A stretch of 64,000 nucleotides of DNA from Takakia lepidozioides (Eukaryota > Streptophyta > Takakiopsida > Takakiales > Takakiaceae), in the NCBI GenBank assembly GCA_030704615.1, contig CM060733.1, positions 54,994,001 to 55,058,000 of the forward strand, written 5' to 3'. A model generated the notes under the pieces. The model worked only from the letters and a program-made list of their open reading frames with translations. It made no database searches and had not been told where the DNA came from. Of this stretch, positions 10,988 to 22,440 are shown in pieces. Made by a program: the position numbers and the translations under genes. Within the stretch, counting starts at the first letter, position 1. Each line of letters begins with the position of its first letter.

Positions 10988-11601
10988 TCATGCATACATC
11001 CTCGACTTGCTGCTAGCAGCTGACAATGACAGCCTAGAATTGTCAAAGCAAACACTAGCAGGGAAAACAGGGTGAAATATGTTGAAGAAGGTACCTTCAT
11101 CCCTTTCTCCATCATTTGCTTTCAGGTGTCCAAAGCCCCATCCCCGCTCCTGCTCTGCACACCCTTCAAGCATCGCATTCCACGACACCACATCTAGTTC
11201 AAACATAGTGTTGAACACTCCCTTGGCATCCTCAATGCTCCCACATTTAGCATACATGGCCACCAGAGCAATGTTCAGGATGACATCTGGTACAATTGCA
11301 GATTTGATGATGTCACCAAGGATCTCTTTGCCCTTTCCAGGGCTGCAGACGCACTGCAAACGCACACAAACGTTATGTCGGCGGCCTTCACCCCTTCCCC
11401 CATCATTTTCTCAAAGGATGGAGCCTCCATCCCGCACCCCAGCTGTGCATACCCTGCAAGCATCACACTCCACGACACCACATCTCGTTCAGCCACAGTG
11501 TTGAACACTCCCTTTGCATCCTCAATGCACCCACAATTGGCGTACATGTTCACCAGGGCAGGGGCAGTGTTCAAAAGGACATGTGGTAATTTGACAGGCA
11601 T
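10988..11601 (-). pseudogene. PLS-type PPR protein fragment captured by CACTA element
   Basis: Minus-strand frames 11,601-11,275 and 11,365-10,988 overlap with a frameshift near 11,340. They contain ALVNMYANCGCIEDAKGVF, ERDVVSWSVMLAGYAQ, LVAMYAKCGSIEDAKGVF and LDVVSWNAMLEGCAEQ. These are the alternating P, L and S repeats of plant PPR proteins, which bind organellar RNA for editing or splicing. Only about four repeats remain, with no start, targeting peptide or C-terminal E/DYW domain. The fragment lies wholly inside the CACTA element and was probably captured from a host gene. Confidence 0.9.
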
Positions 11602-12392
11602 TCACCTCCTAACTTGGCTATTCCCAACCCATCCTACCATTGGCAAGAGATTCCACAGAAACTGATAGTTGTCTGTTTGACTGTATAACTATGTATCTCT
11701 TGCTTTCTTACAGCTTGTACTGTGACACGCGTAATGCTCTTGCTGTGTTGAATCATTTCACGCCTTCAGGTTTCCGAACAAACATTACCGTCTTTCTTTA
11801 TCAGACATGTGCACCAAGATAGAATCTCACCAAAAGATTGTTGGTGTTCAACAGTACCATACATGAAGATAACTAGCACCAAAAGGGCATATGAAGCTTA
11901 CTCTGCTCTCCACTGGTATTAACTTGCACCAGGACTTTCAATGGTTGTCTTCCAGTCCACCCACAGCCCGCTGTAAATGGCTTGCAACCTACAGATTTTC
12001 AAGAGAGCTGATTACCATGAAAATTTCAAAACTGGCTTTACAAACCTAATAATTCAAGCATAATCAGCATTCAAGCTAAGGAAGCTTTACAAGCATCGTG
12101 TTGCGAGTAAAGCCTTGGCAATGTCACCAGGAAATCCTTGGCTGAATGGATGACACTGAAATAATGGAGCTTGAAATCCGGCCCTCTTGGACGAATTTGG
12201 GCCCACACTCTATCCCTGCTCCTTCAGCTATCTATGCCTCTGCACAAAATCCTTCAGCTATCTATGCATACATCCTTGCCTTCCTGCTAGCAGCCGACAA
12301 TGACAGCCTAGAATTGTTCCAGCAAACACCCCCAACCCTACTTATCAACGAGCAATGAGCTAACTTACAAAATTCAATATGCATCTCAGGGC

Positions 12393-13270
12393 GTCTGATG
12401 AGAGGGCAAAACATGCTGAAATAGGTCGAAGAAGAAGGTGCCCTCACCACACTGTCCTTGACCTTGTGTCATGACCCATGGAGGATTTGACCGACAAAAG
12501 GACCTCTTGTGTGTGATGCTTGTGTCTGTAGTCAGGTAATGTCGGATTGGTCAGTGAGAATCTGCACCACGGTGCAGCTGAGCAGGCAGACTTTGAAACA
12601 CGGTCTGCTAAGACCAAGCTGACTCTCCCAAAAACCTTGTAAACATCAGGAAGAATATCAAATCATGGTACTAACAGGAGCCAACAGCCCACATTTGCAA
12701 GTTGGACAAACTTATGCACATCGTACATTAAAAAAAAGCCACACCTTGCGATTGCGGTTGTCGCACCCTCGTGAAGGATCTTTAAAAACCTCATGCCAGC
12801 TCTGCTCCATGATTCAAATTCAGGGCCGAGTCTGATGAGAGGGCAAAATAGGCTGAAATAGGTCGAAGAAGAAGGTGCCCTCACCACATTGTCCTCAACC
12901 TTGTGTCATGACCCATGGAGGATTTGACTGACCATGAACCCAAGAGGACCTCTTGTGTGTGCTGCTTGTGTCTGTAGTTAGGTAATGTCGGATTGGTTAG
13001 TGAGAACCACCACGGTGCAGCTGAGTGGGCAGAGATTGAAACACGGCATGCTAAGACCAAGCTAACTCTCCCAAGAACCTTGTAAACATCAGGAAGAATA
13101 CCAAATCATGGTACTAACAGGAGCCAACAACCCACATTTGCAGGATGGACAAACTTCGTCACATCGTACATTAAGAAAAAGCCACACCTTGCGATTGCGG
13201 TTCTCCCACCATCGTGAAGGGTCTTTAAGAAACTCATGCCAGCTCTGCTCCGTGCTGTAAAATCAGGGCC
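12393..13270 (+). repeat. 437-bp tandem duplication in the CACTA cargo
   Basis: The stretch starting GTCTGATGAGAGGGCAAA at 12,393 is repeated from about 12,830 with around 90-95% identity, covering the GACCCATGGAGGATTTGAC and CACCTTGCGATTGCGGTT landmarks. A shortened third start is visible near 13,260. Long open frames across the copies look like shared-frame artefacts and not genes. A CCCT-rich tract (13,465-13,505) follows. Confidence 0.85.
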
Positions 13271-14311
13271 GAGCGGGTAGAGATTGAAACACGGCCTGCT
13301 AAGAAGAAGCTGACTCTCCCAAGAACGGCGAGCTCCCAGCCGAAACCTCCTCGCACACATACCCTAGCGTTTCTAGGGTTGCTTGCTTCAGATGCGAAGG
13401 TTGCTCCAACTGCGGGCCTCCCATGCATGTTTGCCCTCCCTCCCGCTCGCTCCAAGTCCCAGCCTTCTCTCTCCCTCCCTCCCTCCCTCCCCCCCTCCCT
13501 CCCGCTCGCTCTAAGTCTGTTCACGCTACCGTGATGGGCAACTTTTTAAGTTTTTTAACCTTTTTGTAAACCCTAAAAGCCCCTTTTTGATTTTTTTTTC
13601 TTTTTTTAATTTTCTTAAAGGAAACCACAAGCCCTTGAGGAGGGGAAAAATTCACCCGCCTTCATTTATGGGCCATAAGACCAACAGGACGATCAACATC
13701 CAGACATACCGTCACGAACAATCCCACACACGGGATAAGGGCAGCGGGTTTGAACCCCAAACCACAAGGCGACACACTGTGCACTTACCAGCCGATGTGA
13801 TTTTTTTTAAATCTTTGTTTTTTTTTGGTTTTTTTTTAATTCATTCTAGTGGTCAGAGTCTCCGTTTTTTTAAGATATAAATACTCATATATTATATATA
13901 TAACCAGAAAAGCATGTGTCGACACGTGTAGTCATGTAGTGATTCATCCATGTGATGATCTGGCAGAATGCATTAGAGTGAGAGTCATGAAGTCATATGT
14001 CTCTCTTGCAATATGCACACGTCATTCCAGTGTAGCCATGACCATGACTGGTAGTCATATCTGCCATGCCAATATTCGTGGTCAAACATGTTTGACCTGT
14101 GTTGCGCAGAGTCTGGAGCCATGCAGTCGCATATACGCCTTTTCCAGACCTGCATTATGACTTCAAAAATATTTTACGACTACAAATGGCATTTCTGCCA
14201 CAAATCTGTCATGACTGCGCACCCATGGGAGTCGTAAACGCCACAATCTGTTGTAGTGATCGCTATCCAACCACACTTCCTAGCATATAGTCTTAGAAAG
14301 CCACGCCACAA

Positions 14312-14452
14312 TGATACGGAAATGGTGAAAAGAGGTGAACCCAAATGAAACCAAATGAAGTCCCAATGCCAACAAAATACAAATATAAATGTATAATGTC
14401 CTAATTAGTTAGAAATAACTATTTCTAACTAATCACAAACAAAACCATGACA
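14312..14452 (-). repeat. Putative left LTR, internally deleted
   Basis: It begins TGATACGGAAATGGTG and ends AACCATGACA. It matches both ends of 23,233-23,579 but lacks the central stretch of about 200 bp. TG...CA termini fit an LTR. Confidence 0.55.
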
Positions 14453-14455
14453 GCT

Positions 14456-14541
14456 GTCGTGCACCTAAGCATCGTGCCACAACATACATCGCTGTCCAAC
14501 CACACTTCCTAGCATATAGTCCTAGAACGCCACGCCACAAT
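14456..14541 (+). repeat. Unoccupied paralogue of the CACTA insertion site
   Basis: GTCGTGCACCTAAGCATCGT through CACGCCACAAT repeats the two flanks of the CACTA element (8,806-8,840 joined to 14,259-14,312) as one uninterrupted segment with a single ATC. It gives an internal control for the insertion boundaries. Confidence 0.9.
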
Positions 14542-14868
14542 CGCCCCCCTAGCTGGTGATTAGGTCCCTCTAACACCGGATAGCTTGCAAGTATCCACCC
14601 CAATAAGATCATCGTTTGCTCTTCAATTGCACAAGTCCCAACACCTGAAGTCGATAGATCAAGAGGTCGGGTGCAAACGTAGCCCCATCGTTAGTCGCCT
14701 TTATGCAATCCATGATCTTTAGTTGAGTATCCATGGCATTGAAGCCCCACTAGCTAGACCTTGGATCACTTTTCCGCCTCACCGTTGTCATGCCCACTAC
14801 CTCTGTCCAAGGCATCGCGGACACAACCATTCTCCGATAGGAACCTCCTCAAGTGGCGGTGTCAAGCA

Positions 14869-15632
14869 TCATATGTGTCCTCCCCTTGAGCATTTGTCTG
14901 TGCACACCAACATGGTTGCGGCGCCACCAGCATGCCCACATAGCATGCAACGTAACCCTGCAGGTACCACTGCAAGGTTGGGATCTATCCTCCCATCCAC
15001 ATGGGGAAGGTGACATGGCGCACAATTGCGCACATGGTCCTTCCATACCATGCCGTCTCGACCCTCCAGAATCAACATTCCTGAAGGCAACACCTCCCTG
15101 ACCCTTAGAATCACACGTCTTGTTGTGACATCCAAGATCATAGGCGCTGCCTGCTGTAGATACACATAATCCCCAGGGTGGAAACGCCGAACACTTGGCC
15201 GATATCCCCCTCCACGTATAGTGGCGTATCTCAATGTGTCTCGGTGTTGGGCAATAACAAGGTTCTCAAAAGCCATAGGCATGACTCTCTTGAACAACTC
15301 CGCCTGATGGGTACATGCTTGTGTCAACACATACGGATCATCAAGGTTGAGAACTATTGCAGCCTCCCTGTGAATAGATGCAGGCAAATCCGGCTCTCGG
15401 CCGAAGAGAAAAAAGTAAGGTGAGAAGGAGGCAAGTGAAGCTTGTTTGCTATACCTATAGCCCATAGCTAGCCAAGGCAGTTGAAGGTCCCAATCTCTTA
15501 GGTGTCCCTTCTGCAAACCGTACTTGCGCAAACCTCTCTTGACTGTCTGAACAACTTTCTCCGCCAAGCCATCAGCCTCGGGATAATCCCGAGAAGTAGT
15601 GCGGTGATCTATCAAGGCTTGCTCACACCATG
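14869..15632 (-). pseudogene. Gypsy integrase C-terminal half
   Basis: From about 15,615 downwards the frame reads ALIDHRTTSRDYPEADGLAE, containing the last catalytic Glu of the integrase core (in the ADGLAE context). It continues with WDLQLPWLAMGYRYSKQ and FHPGDYVYLQQAAP, the C-terminal chromo/SH3-like part of gypsy integrases. The first 26 or so residues of the open frame are antisense to the inverted block beside it. The stop near 14,869 is within the expected length. Confidence 0.9.
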
Positions 15633-16060
15633 CACATGAGGAGTTGGGACATTTTGGGGTTCGGTGCACTCATAGTTTGCTGCAAGGGCAGTATTGGTGG
15701 CGGGGCATGCACACGGATGTGCAACAGTTAGTGACAAGGTGCATGGTGTGTGATATATGGTGCGGGCTTCTTTCAACGCCCCTACTCCACAATTGCATCA
15801 TTTACCCATTATGGGTTTGGGCTATCGTTGGAGTCTTGCCTTCGCAGGCCCATTGTCATTGACGATTCGCCATAACAAATATGTACTAGTGATGGTGAAC
15901 ACTTCTCCAAATGGATTGAACTGGTGGCATTGCCTGACAAGGCAAGTGAGGGGATTGCGTATGCGCATTCTTAGATCGAGTGCTTAGCCAATTTGGTGCT
16001 CCAACCGAGGTACGGACCAGGGGAGAGAGTTCTTGGGGGAGTTTCAGGCATCGCGCTCGT
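15626..16060 (+). pseudogene. Inverted integrase block (zinc finger and core)
   Basis: On the plus strand, opposite to the rest of the element, the frame reads HEELGHFGVRCTHSLLQGQY and LVTRCMVCD (the H-H-C-C zinc-binding domain). After a frameshift it reads the integrase core start (HHLPIMGLGYRWSLAFAGPL, NKYVLVMV) and then the FLGEFQ region. It fits between the minus-strand blocks ending VPHPTQRAR and starting ALIDHRTTS, so about 430 bp has been inverted in place. Confidence 0.85.
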
Positions 16061-16445
16061 TGTGTTGGATGAGGCACAATCCTCACTCGTCCATCCTCCC
16101 ATGCCCGGAGTAGGTGAGTCCCCTCCCATTTGAACCTCTTGGCTCGTTGTAGGACCCGATCTCTCTCCTTAGCAGTCACATTGGCTGATGTCTCTCTGGT
16201 ACGAAGGTATGCCAACACTCCTGCATCTTCATGCACATCCTTAACACCACCAAACTCTTCACTAGTCTCTGGATCGTCATGCACGCTATCTACATGACCA
16301 ATCGCATGGGATGGACCATCTTGAGTTCCCATTGCTAGAATGCACAAAAAGGCTGATGCATGCCATCCTGGCACCATCTCCTCATTTGTCTCACCATGCC
16401 ACCGAGCTCTAGTATCATCATGCTCGCTCGTGCATGGATTATGAC

Positions 16446-16886
16446 TCAATCCATCTGCATCTCAATGGACAATACCGGCTCGATGCACCACTTGAAAGTC
16501 GTACTCTTGAAGCATAAGTGCCCACCGTGCAAGCTTCCCTGTAACTTGTCTGACTCCATCAACCACTTCAATGGTTGGTGATCCGTGACAAGGGTGAAGA
16601 GGTTGCCATAGAGGTAGCATCTGAAATGGGCCACTGCCCATACTACAGCTAGACACTCCCCTTCATAGGAACTATACTTCGCCTCGACATCATTGTTCGA
16701 GCGGCTAGCATATGCCACTACGAACTCTCTTCCCTCATCATCCACCTGTGTGAGCACTGCTCCAATCCCCAGCTGGAAAGGCCGCCCCCAAATAGGCCGC
16801 CTCAGAATAGGTGCAGAAGTCAATCGAGCCTTGAGTTCCTCAAAGGCTTCCTCTTGCTCCTCCTCCCACTGCCACTCCTGACCCAC
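16446..16886 (-). pseudogene. Gypsy RNase H domain
   Basis: Motifs include EEAFEELKARLTSAPIL, FQLGIGAVLTQVDDEGREF, SSYEGECLAVVWAVAHFRCY and TLVTDHQPLKWLM, as in Ty3/gypsy RNase H. The first catalytic Asp (usually TDAS) is replaced or lost, since the frame reads FQLGIGAVL where FxLxTDAS is expected. The frame slips near 16,500, and the alternative frame completes HRAGIVH. Confidence 0.88.
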
Positions 16887-16977
16887 CTTGGTTTGGTAAG
16901 AGCCTTTGCAATGCTGCTAAATCCTTTGACAAACCGTCGATAGTAGTTTGCCAATCCCATGAAAGCACAAACTCTGC

Positions 16978-17716
16978 TCACATCCACGGGGCGTGGAATG
17001 CATGAAATGGCCTCCACCTTTGTCTATTGAATACCCAATCCTCTAGGTATATCATGTCGCCCAGATACTCAATCTGATTGTGGAAGAACTTGCACTTTCC
17101 GGGGTGCAGTTTCAACCCGTGCGCTCTCAAGCGCTCAAATACCACCTGAAGGTGTTTCTCATGCTCCTCAACCGTAGCACTAAAGACGATGATGTCATCA
17201 ATGTAGCACCGGGCGAAGTCTAGCCCCGCGAGAATCCTGTCCATGACCCTCTGAAACTCTGCAGGAGCATTCTTCAACCCAAACGGTAAGAACCGCCATT
17301 GGTACAAACAATCATTCTCATGTTGGTCAATCCCCCAGAATGTCGTTTTTTGCTTGTCAGCCTCTTTGATTGGCAACTGGTGGTAACCGGATCGCAAGTC
17401 CAATGTGCTAAACACCTTTGCATGCCCAATGGCATCAAAGATCTCCTCTGGAGTTGGCATGGCATATCTATCGGATTTAGTCTGACGGTTCACAGGACGA
17501 TAGTCCCCACACATCCTTCTTAGCTGTCATCACCGTTGCCGAGGCATACTCCCCGCCTGACAACTCCATCAATCCAGCTTCGAACAACTTCATAGTCCGT
17601 GACTGGATCAATGACCTCTCCATGTCACTATACCGGTAGGGCCTTCGAAAGATTGGCGTGTCACTTGTCAAATCAATACGAATCTCCTGACCCTTCAAAC
17701 TCCCCAAATCCTTCAA
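16978..17716 (-). pseudogene. Gypsy reverse transcriptase domain
   Basis: Frames 17,716-17,477 and 17,514-16,978 overlap at a frameshift near 17,500. The first has IFRRPYRYSDMERSLIQ. The second has MCGDYRPVNRQTKSDRYAMP, VFSTLDLRSGYHQLPIKEAD, LPFGLKNAPAEFQRVMDRIL and the catalytic box ARCYIDDIIVFS. The YIDD motif is intact, so the RT palm decayed recently. The thumb continues in the frame ending near 16,820. Confidence 0.95.
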
Positions 17717-17875
17717 ACCGAAGGCAAAACAATTTCTATAAGCCCTTAGAAATCGCTGGATCCTCCGTCTCTCTTCTCCGGTGACTGTAGGTCCAACATC
17801 TGGTTCCCAATTGTCCTCAGTGACTGCAATCTTGGGTACACCAGGCTTGGAGGTAGGAGACGAATCCTTTGGTTG

Positions 17876-18148
17876 CTAGATAACAACCTCTTGGGCCTTG
17901 TCCGCCCAATCTGACTGTGGCGTAGCCTCTACTTGCTCCGCCATAGCCACCTTGAGAACATCCTCTGAACAAGAAACATTCTCAACCTCTTCAAAAACCT
18001 TGGCGACCTTGGCCTCCAACTGCGTCCATGGCGCTCCCCATTCCTCATACTGCTGCTTGAGAGATCCAATGACTTTCTCTTTGTGCATCTCATCCCACAT
18101 CTGCCATGGGTGTTTGTAACCCACGATCCTGTGCTCGCCCCCACTCAC
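17876..18148 (-). pseudogene. Linker region between gag/protease and RT
   Basis: A 90-codon minus-strand frame (GYKHPWQMWDEMHKEKVIGS and following) lies where the protease-RT linker of this element should be. No D-S/T-G protease signature is seen. It resembles no domain I can name and is placed with the element by position only. Confidence 0.45.
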
Positions 18149-18429
18149 TGCCTCAACCGCTTGCTAGGGCGCAGCTATGGCTGTCTTCACCCTTGAATCC
18201 AGGGCATTCATGCATTGCACCTTATCCGATATCCTCGCAGATAGTGCCGGTGCATCACCACTCTCACAGAGTGCAGCTGCTAGTCTAAACACTACAGCTG
18301 GCCGCATCCCCGACATTACAATTGTCGTGGCAGAAAACAATGGAGCTTGGCAAATTGCCGTAGCCGCCCGAGTGAATGCAGGGTTGACTGGACCAAAATG
18401 GATGTTACCAACACAGTTTTAGATGACTG

Positions 18430-19000
18430 CAATTGATGGTGTCATCAATTGAAATTGAATTAATTCATTAAAACCAAAAAAATATATATGTCATTGGATT
18501 CCTGGCTTCAATACGCACCCATAGCAACTCTCCAATCATGAATCCGATAAGAAATGACTCCGCTATGGACTTTTGAACACCGTCATTGTGGACTGTTACC
18601 ACAATGAATGGAATTACAATGGACTCAAGTTCTCATATGTGCCATTGGTGAATTCCATTGAAATTTGGACATAAGGTGGCCATTTTGGTCCACATCATAG
18701 GTATGGATTTGAAGTGACAAAATCATTTGTCATTTGACTCATATGGACTAATATATGTCAAAAAAATAGACGTTTTTTGAAAAGTCCATAGCTCATCTTG
18801 TTTCTTGGATTTTGGGTATCATTTGTTTTGTAGAAGTATAACAACCTATAATCTTCAATGGCTAGGTGTCATATTGAATTTTTTTTGTAAACTCTAATTT
18901 TTAGTTATTCATAATTTCTCTAAATAATATACTAAAATATTTAATGAATTATATCTTTAATATTTGGGGTAGGTCTCTTTACTAAATATGTTCATTATAC
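18430..19000. other. AT-rich non-coding insert
   Basis: The base composition is distinctly AT-rich compared with the surrounding gypsy sequence. Short ATG-rich phrases (TCATTGG, CCATTG) recur, and there is no frame above 60 codons. It may be a small insertion that disrupted the protease region. No termini or target duplication were recognised. Confidence 0.45.
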
Positions 19001-19549
19001 CATTATCTATCACTAAAAAAATATTTTGGGATAGTATCCTCAACTTTTGTTTTTTGGTCATGGACTTTTATGGAGCAGGATCTGCCTTTTTTGGTCCACT
19101 CAACCCTGCAACGGCCCGCCCCCAACAATGTACTCGCCGCACCTTGCTTGGCAGCACCACCCACTGGTATTTCCCAAGCCACACCAACTCTCCCCAATGG
19201 CACTCGTGGCTTTACCTCTGACACACTAAGCGGGTATCATCAATGACGTAGTTGGCACTGTCTCAGCCAATGTAAAAGTCTGTGGAAGCCTTGTCTGTCG
19301 ACTTGCTTCCCCCCTTTGTGGATCAAAATCCACATCTACTCCTCTTGGCTCAGGAGCACGAGTTGTTGCTCGAGTGATAGCAGCTGCAGAGTCCACATGC
19401 AATGGTCCAGCAAGTGCGGCTCCACACATGAAGCCCATACCAATTTGGTCTTCCCTAGGCATATGAGGTTGTGTAGGTAGGGCTTGAACCTCAGGCCTTG
19501 GAGCTGGCGCCACATTAGTAGTGGTCATGGCAGCAAAACGTTGCTCTAG

Positions 19550-20950
19550 CTAGGCAAGCCTATCTACCATGCCTTGGTTATGACCTTGACCCTGTGCTCC
19601 TTGGTTTTGGTTACGACCTCTACCACGACCTCTGCCTCCTCTACCTCTCTGGACTACATTGCCTCGTCCTCGACCCCCATTGTTTCCTTGGAACTGGCCT
19701 GGCCGTAGCTCAGGATGCAAGTAATAACAATGGGCTTCCTCATGCCCATACTTGCCACAATGCCCACATTGTAGTTGTGTAGGTTGTGCCTGTGCCGGCC
19801 CTTTGCCTCTCTCTTGGCAATCTCTCTTAACATGGGGTCCTCCACAATCCCAACATGTCACACCCGACTGTTGTTGGCCTGAGAATGAAGGAAGTGACCT
19901 CTACAATTGAGATCCTCTCTGTCCTTCCCTAGGCTTCGCCTGAGCCTCATTGTGGCCTTGAGCACGTTGTGGTAGTGGTTGTTGTTGGCTAGGAGCCCCA
20001 TTTCGTTGTATCTTCTTATCAAACCCCACCATGACCACTCGCTCCTCCACCATATTGAGCTTTATCCGCTCTGCCAGCAAAAATACGTTTGCTAATGTGG
20101 GTGGAGCCACTTGTAGGAGAGTTGCATCCCGCACCCTTCTCCTCGGCTCCTTGTCCAATATCCCATACCAGAATTGGACTGCTTGAGCTTCCGTAACCCT
20201 TTGGGTCACATTTATCAATTGCCTCATGCGCGTGTAAGCCTCTCTCAAACTCTCAGTAGGCTTGCGCTGGAACTCTTATAAGCTCCGCAATTTCTCCGTC
20301 TTTATCCCCTGGTAGTTTCTCCTCAACTCCTCGAAGAACTCCACAACTGGGTTAAAGGTAGGCATGGGTGCTGGTGCTGCAGCAGGAGCTTGAGTGGATT
20401 TCCCAGCTCCATCTTTACTTGTCCCACAACTAGTGCTTGCAGTTGGGGATGTTGGTGTAGCTGCTGGTGTCGTCGCTGCCCTTGTGCCTCTAGTGATGGA
20501 GATATAGTTAGGTAACCAATATTGTCGTCACTCCTCAATTTCCACCTCATTTCCCCGCCTAAACTCATGATATTCATCTATAGGCGGCCCCTCAAGGTGC
20601 TGAAGCAGGCCCTTCCACGCCATAAAAAGCGTAAACAGTTGTGGATTGCGCATCTGCTGCAAATCACACCAACTATCAAACTCATGTATGAAATCATTAA
20701 GCTCGATGGTGCCCACAGCTCTCGAGTAGCGACGTGGCTCCTTGGTAGCTCCATACATTTCCTCCATTGTATCCCACAACAATGGCACGGAATTGGCTTG
20801 CACCCTCCGCGAGAATTCTCCTAACTCTGAGTCTGAATCTTCTTCAGAAGACACTGAAGGTGAAGGTGGCCTAAACCGCACACCACGTCTTGTATACCCA
20901 CTAGTGTCGCTGGTGCACATACCGGCACTCTTCTCAGCAACTGGTGGCAC
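19550..20950 (-). pseudogene. Gypsy gag polyprotein with two zinc knuckles
   Basis: Blocks are 20,950-20,528 (N-terminal, acidic, with a SPSVSSEEDSDSELGEFSRR segment), 20,248-19,901 (retrotransposon gag: MREAYTRMRQLINVTQRVTE, AVQFWYGILDKEPRRRVRDA) and 19,861-19,550. The last holds CWDCGGPHVKRDC (C-x2-C-x3-H-x4-C) and CGHCGKYGHEEAHC (C-x2-C-x4-H-x4-C), followed by a Gly/Arg-rich RNA-binding tail. Stops or frameshifts separate the blocks. This protein would package element RNA. Confidence 0.88.
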
Positions 20951-20999
20951 CTCCGTGATGAAAACTCACACTCAAACCGGCTATCAACCTGTCTCTAAG

Positions 21000-22140
21000 C
21001 CCCCTTTCCACAAGATAATTGGGTAGAGAACCTGTTGCGGCTTATGGTTTGGAATACTAGGTTCCTATTCTGAACTTGCATCTGCACCTGCATCCACCGC
21101 ACGCTTTCCTATGGTCTGCTGGTCATCAACCCAGCCTCACCATAAGAGAAACAATGATGGTCTGTTGGTCATCACCCCAGCCTCACCACCGACAGCACGC
21201 TCTAGGATTGGCCGACCACAATATTTCCGATACAACCACCTATAAAAGCAAGCGCCCAAAGTAAACTAGCATGGCGCACAGTCAAGCATGCGTGTGTGGG
21301 AGGAGAATCTAAACACAGGAAACTCAAACAACAACATCTCCCACAGCTTAAATTAATCGATTTCCTTGTGGCTTCAATAAACCTGCAAGATGGCCAAGCC
21401 TCTATCCAAACTAGCTCTGCCTTCGCTTACGAAAAAGCTTTGGCCTACAAGAATGATGGAAGACTATAGAGAAGGGAAGCTAAAGCAATATCTAAGCCCA
21501 GAATGCTCTCATCCCGTTACTCCCCTTATCTTCACACTCACTCTTGCTCAAACAATAGATAAGACTATCCTTAAATAACCTCTCAAATAACTCTCAAGAG
21601 CCCTCAAATTATTGCCATAAACTTCTGAAATCTGCCCTCAATCAGCCCCTAACATAGACCTACCAAGGTTCAAGAATTCGCAAACTTGGACTCCAAACAG
21701 TCCACCAAAAGGCCCTAGGCGCCCGCCAATTAATGGCTTCCAAGGTCTTCAACCAGCCCTCACAACGGCTCCACAAGCCTGCCCAATATTGGCCTCCAAA
21801 GACCTCCAACAGTCCTCCAAACAGCCCTTAAGAAGCTCCACAAATCTGCTAAGTATTGGCCTCCAATGACCTCCAACAGTCCTCCAACAGCCCTTAAGAA
21901 GCTCCACAGATCTGCCAAGTATTGGCCTCCAAGGACCTCTAAATAGTCCTCAAGCAGGCCCCAATACCTGCAAGATAGTGGCCTCAATAGACCCCAAATA
22001 GTCCTCAAAGCAGGCCCCAATACTTGCAAGATATTGGCCTCAATAGACCCCAAATAGTCCTCAAGCAGGCCCCAATACCTGTAAGATATTGGCCTCAATA
22101 TATCCCAAATAGGCTGCAAAAATATCCACAGCCAATCGAT
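21000..22140 (-). repeat. Gypsy 5' leader with 58-62-bp tandem repeats
   Basis: No gene. 21,770-22,110 holds about five imperfect repeats of a unit containing TATTGGCCTCCAA and CTCCAACAGTCCTC / CAAGCAGGCCCCAATACCTG. The 119-codon frame across it is a by-product of the repeat and is not annotated. Confidence 0.75.
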
Positions 22141-22440
22141 TTTTCATCCGACATTGACCAAATTTCATCCAAAACTGCGATTTCTCATCCGCCACGATAG
22201 TTCATCTGTCGGTGCGATATTTCATCTGCTGGCGCAGTTTCATCCGTTGCCGCAATTTTTCATCCGATGGCACGATAGTTCATCTGCTGCCACGATTTCA
22301 TCCGCTGGCGCAGTTTCATCCGTTGCCGTGATTTTTCATCCAATAGCGCGATAGTTCATCCGCTGGCACAGTTTCATCCACTACATCCACCTGGCTCAAT
22401 AGTTCATCCGATTGGACAATGGTGGTGCTCCCAACTCTAG
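22140..22440 (+). repeat. Short TTCATCCG-type tandem repeats
   Basis: TTCATCCGCTGGCGCAGTT and variants (CATCCGTTGCCGC, CATCTGCTGCCACGA) repeat with a period of roughly 17-25 bp. There is no coding signal. From 22,440 to 23,230 I see only short, unsupported frames. Confidence 0.75.

Larger units (their letters stand above)
10008..12315 (+). repeat. Segment repeated three times in the CACTA cargo
   Basis: CCTTCAGCTATCCATGCCTC followed by CTGCTAGCAGCTGACAATGA occurs at about 10,008-10,090, 10,960-11,045 and 12,221-12,312, diverged by a few bases and small insertions. The second copy directly adjoins the PPR fragment. The pattern suggests rounds of internal duplication of captured sequence. Confidence 0.8.
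8841..14258. mobile_element. Cargo-bearing CACTA transposon with ATC target duplication
   Basis: The left terminus CACTACAACAAATTGTGG and the right terminus (reverse complement CACTACAACAGATTGTGG) form an inverted repeat of about 26 bp with three mismatches. The 3-bp ATC occurs at 8,838-8,840 and again at 14,259-14,261, the duplication length of CACTA elements. A paralogue of the flanks without the element is at 14,456-14,541. Subterminal regions are rich in ATGACT/AGTCAT motifs, plausible transposase-binding repeats. No transposase lies inside. Cargo includes PPR fragments at 10,988-11,601 and several internal duplications. Confidence 0.92.

Noticed and set aside
15886-16449. 187-codon frame as an intact gypsy domain
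   Set aside because: Only the part up to VPHPTQRAR belongs to the element. The remainder is antisense to the inverted integrase block.
21760-22119. 119-codon minus-strand frame as a repeat protein
   Set aside because: It is a direct consequence of the 58-62-bp DNA tandem repeats in the gypsy leader, with no start context or homology.
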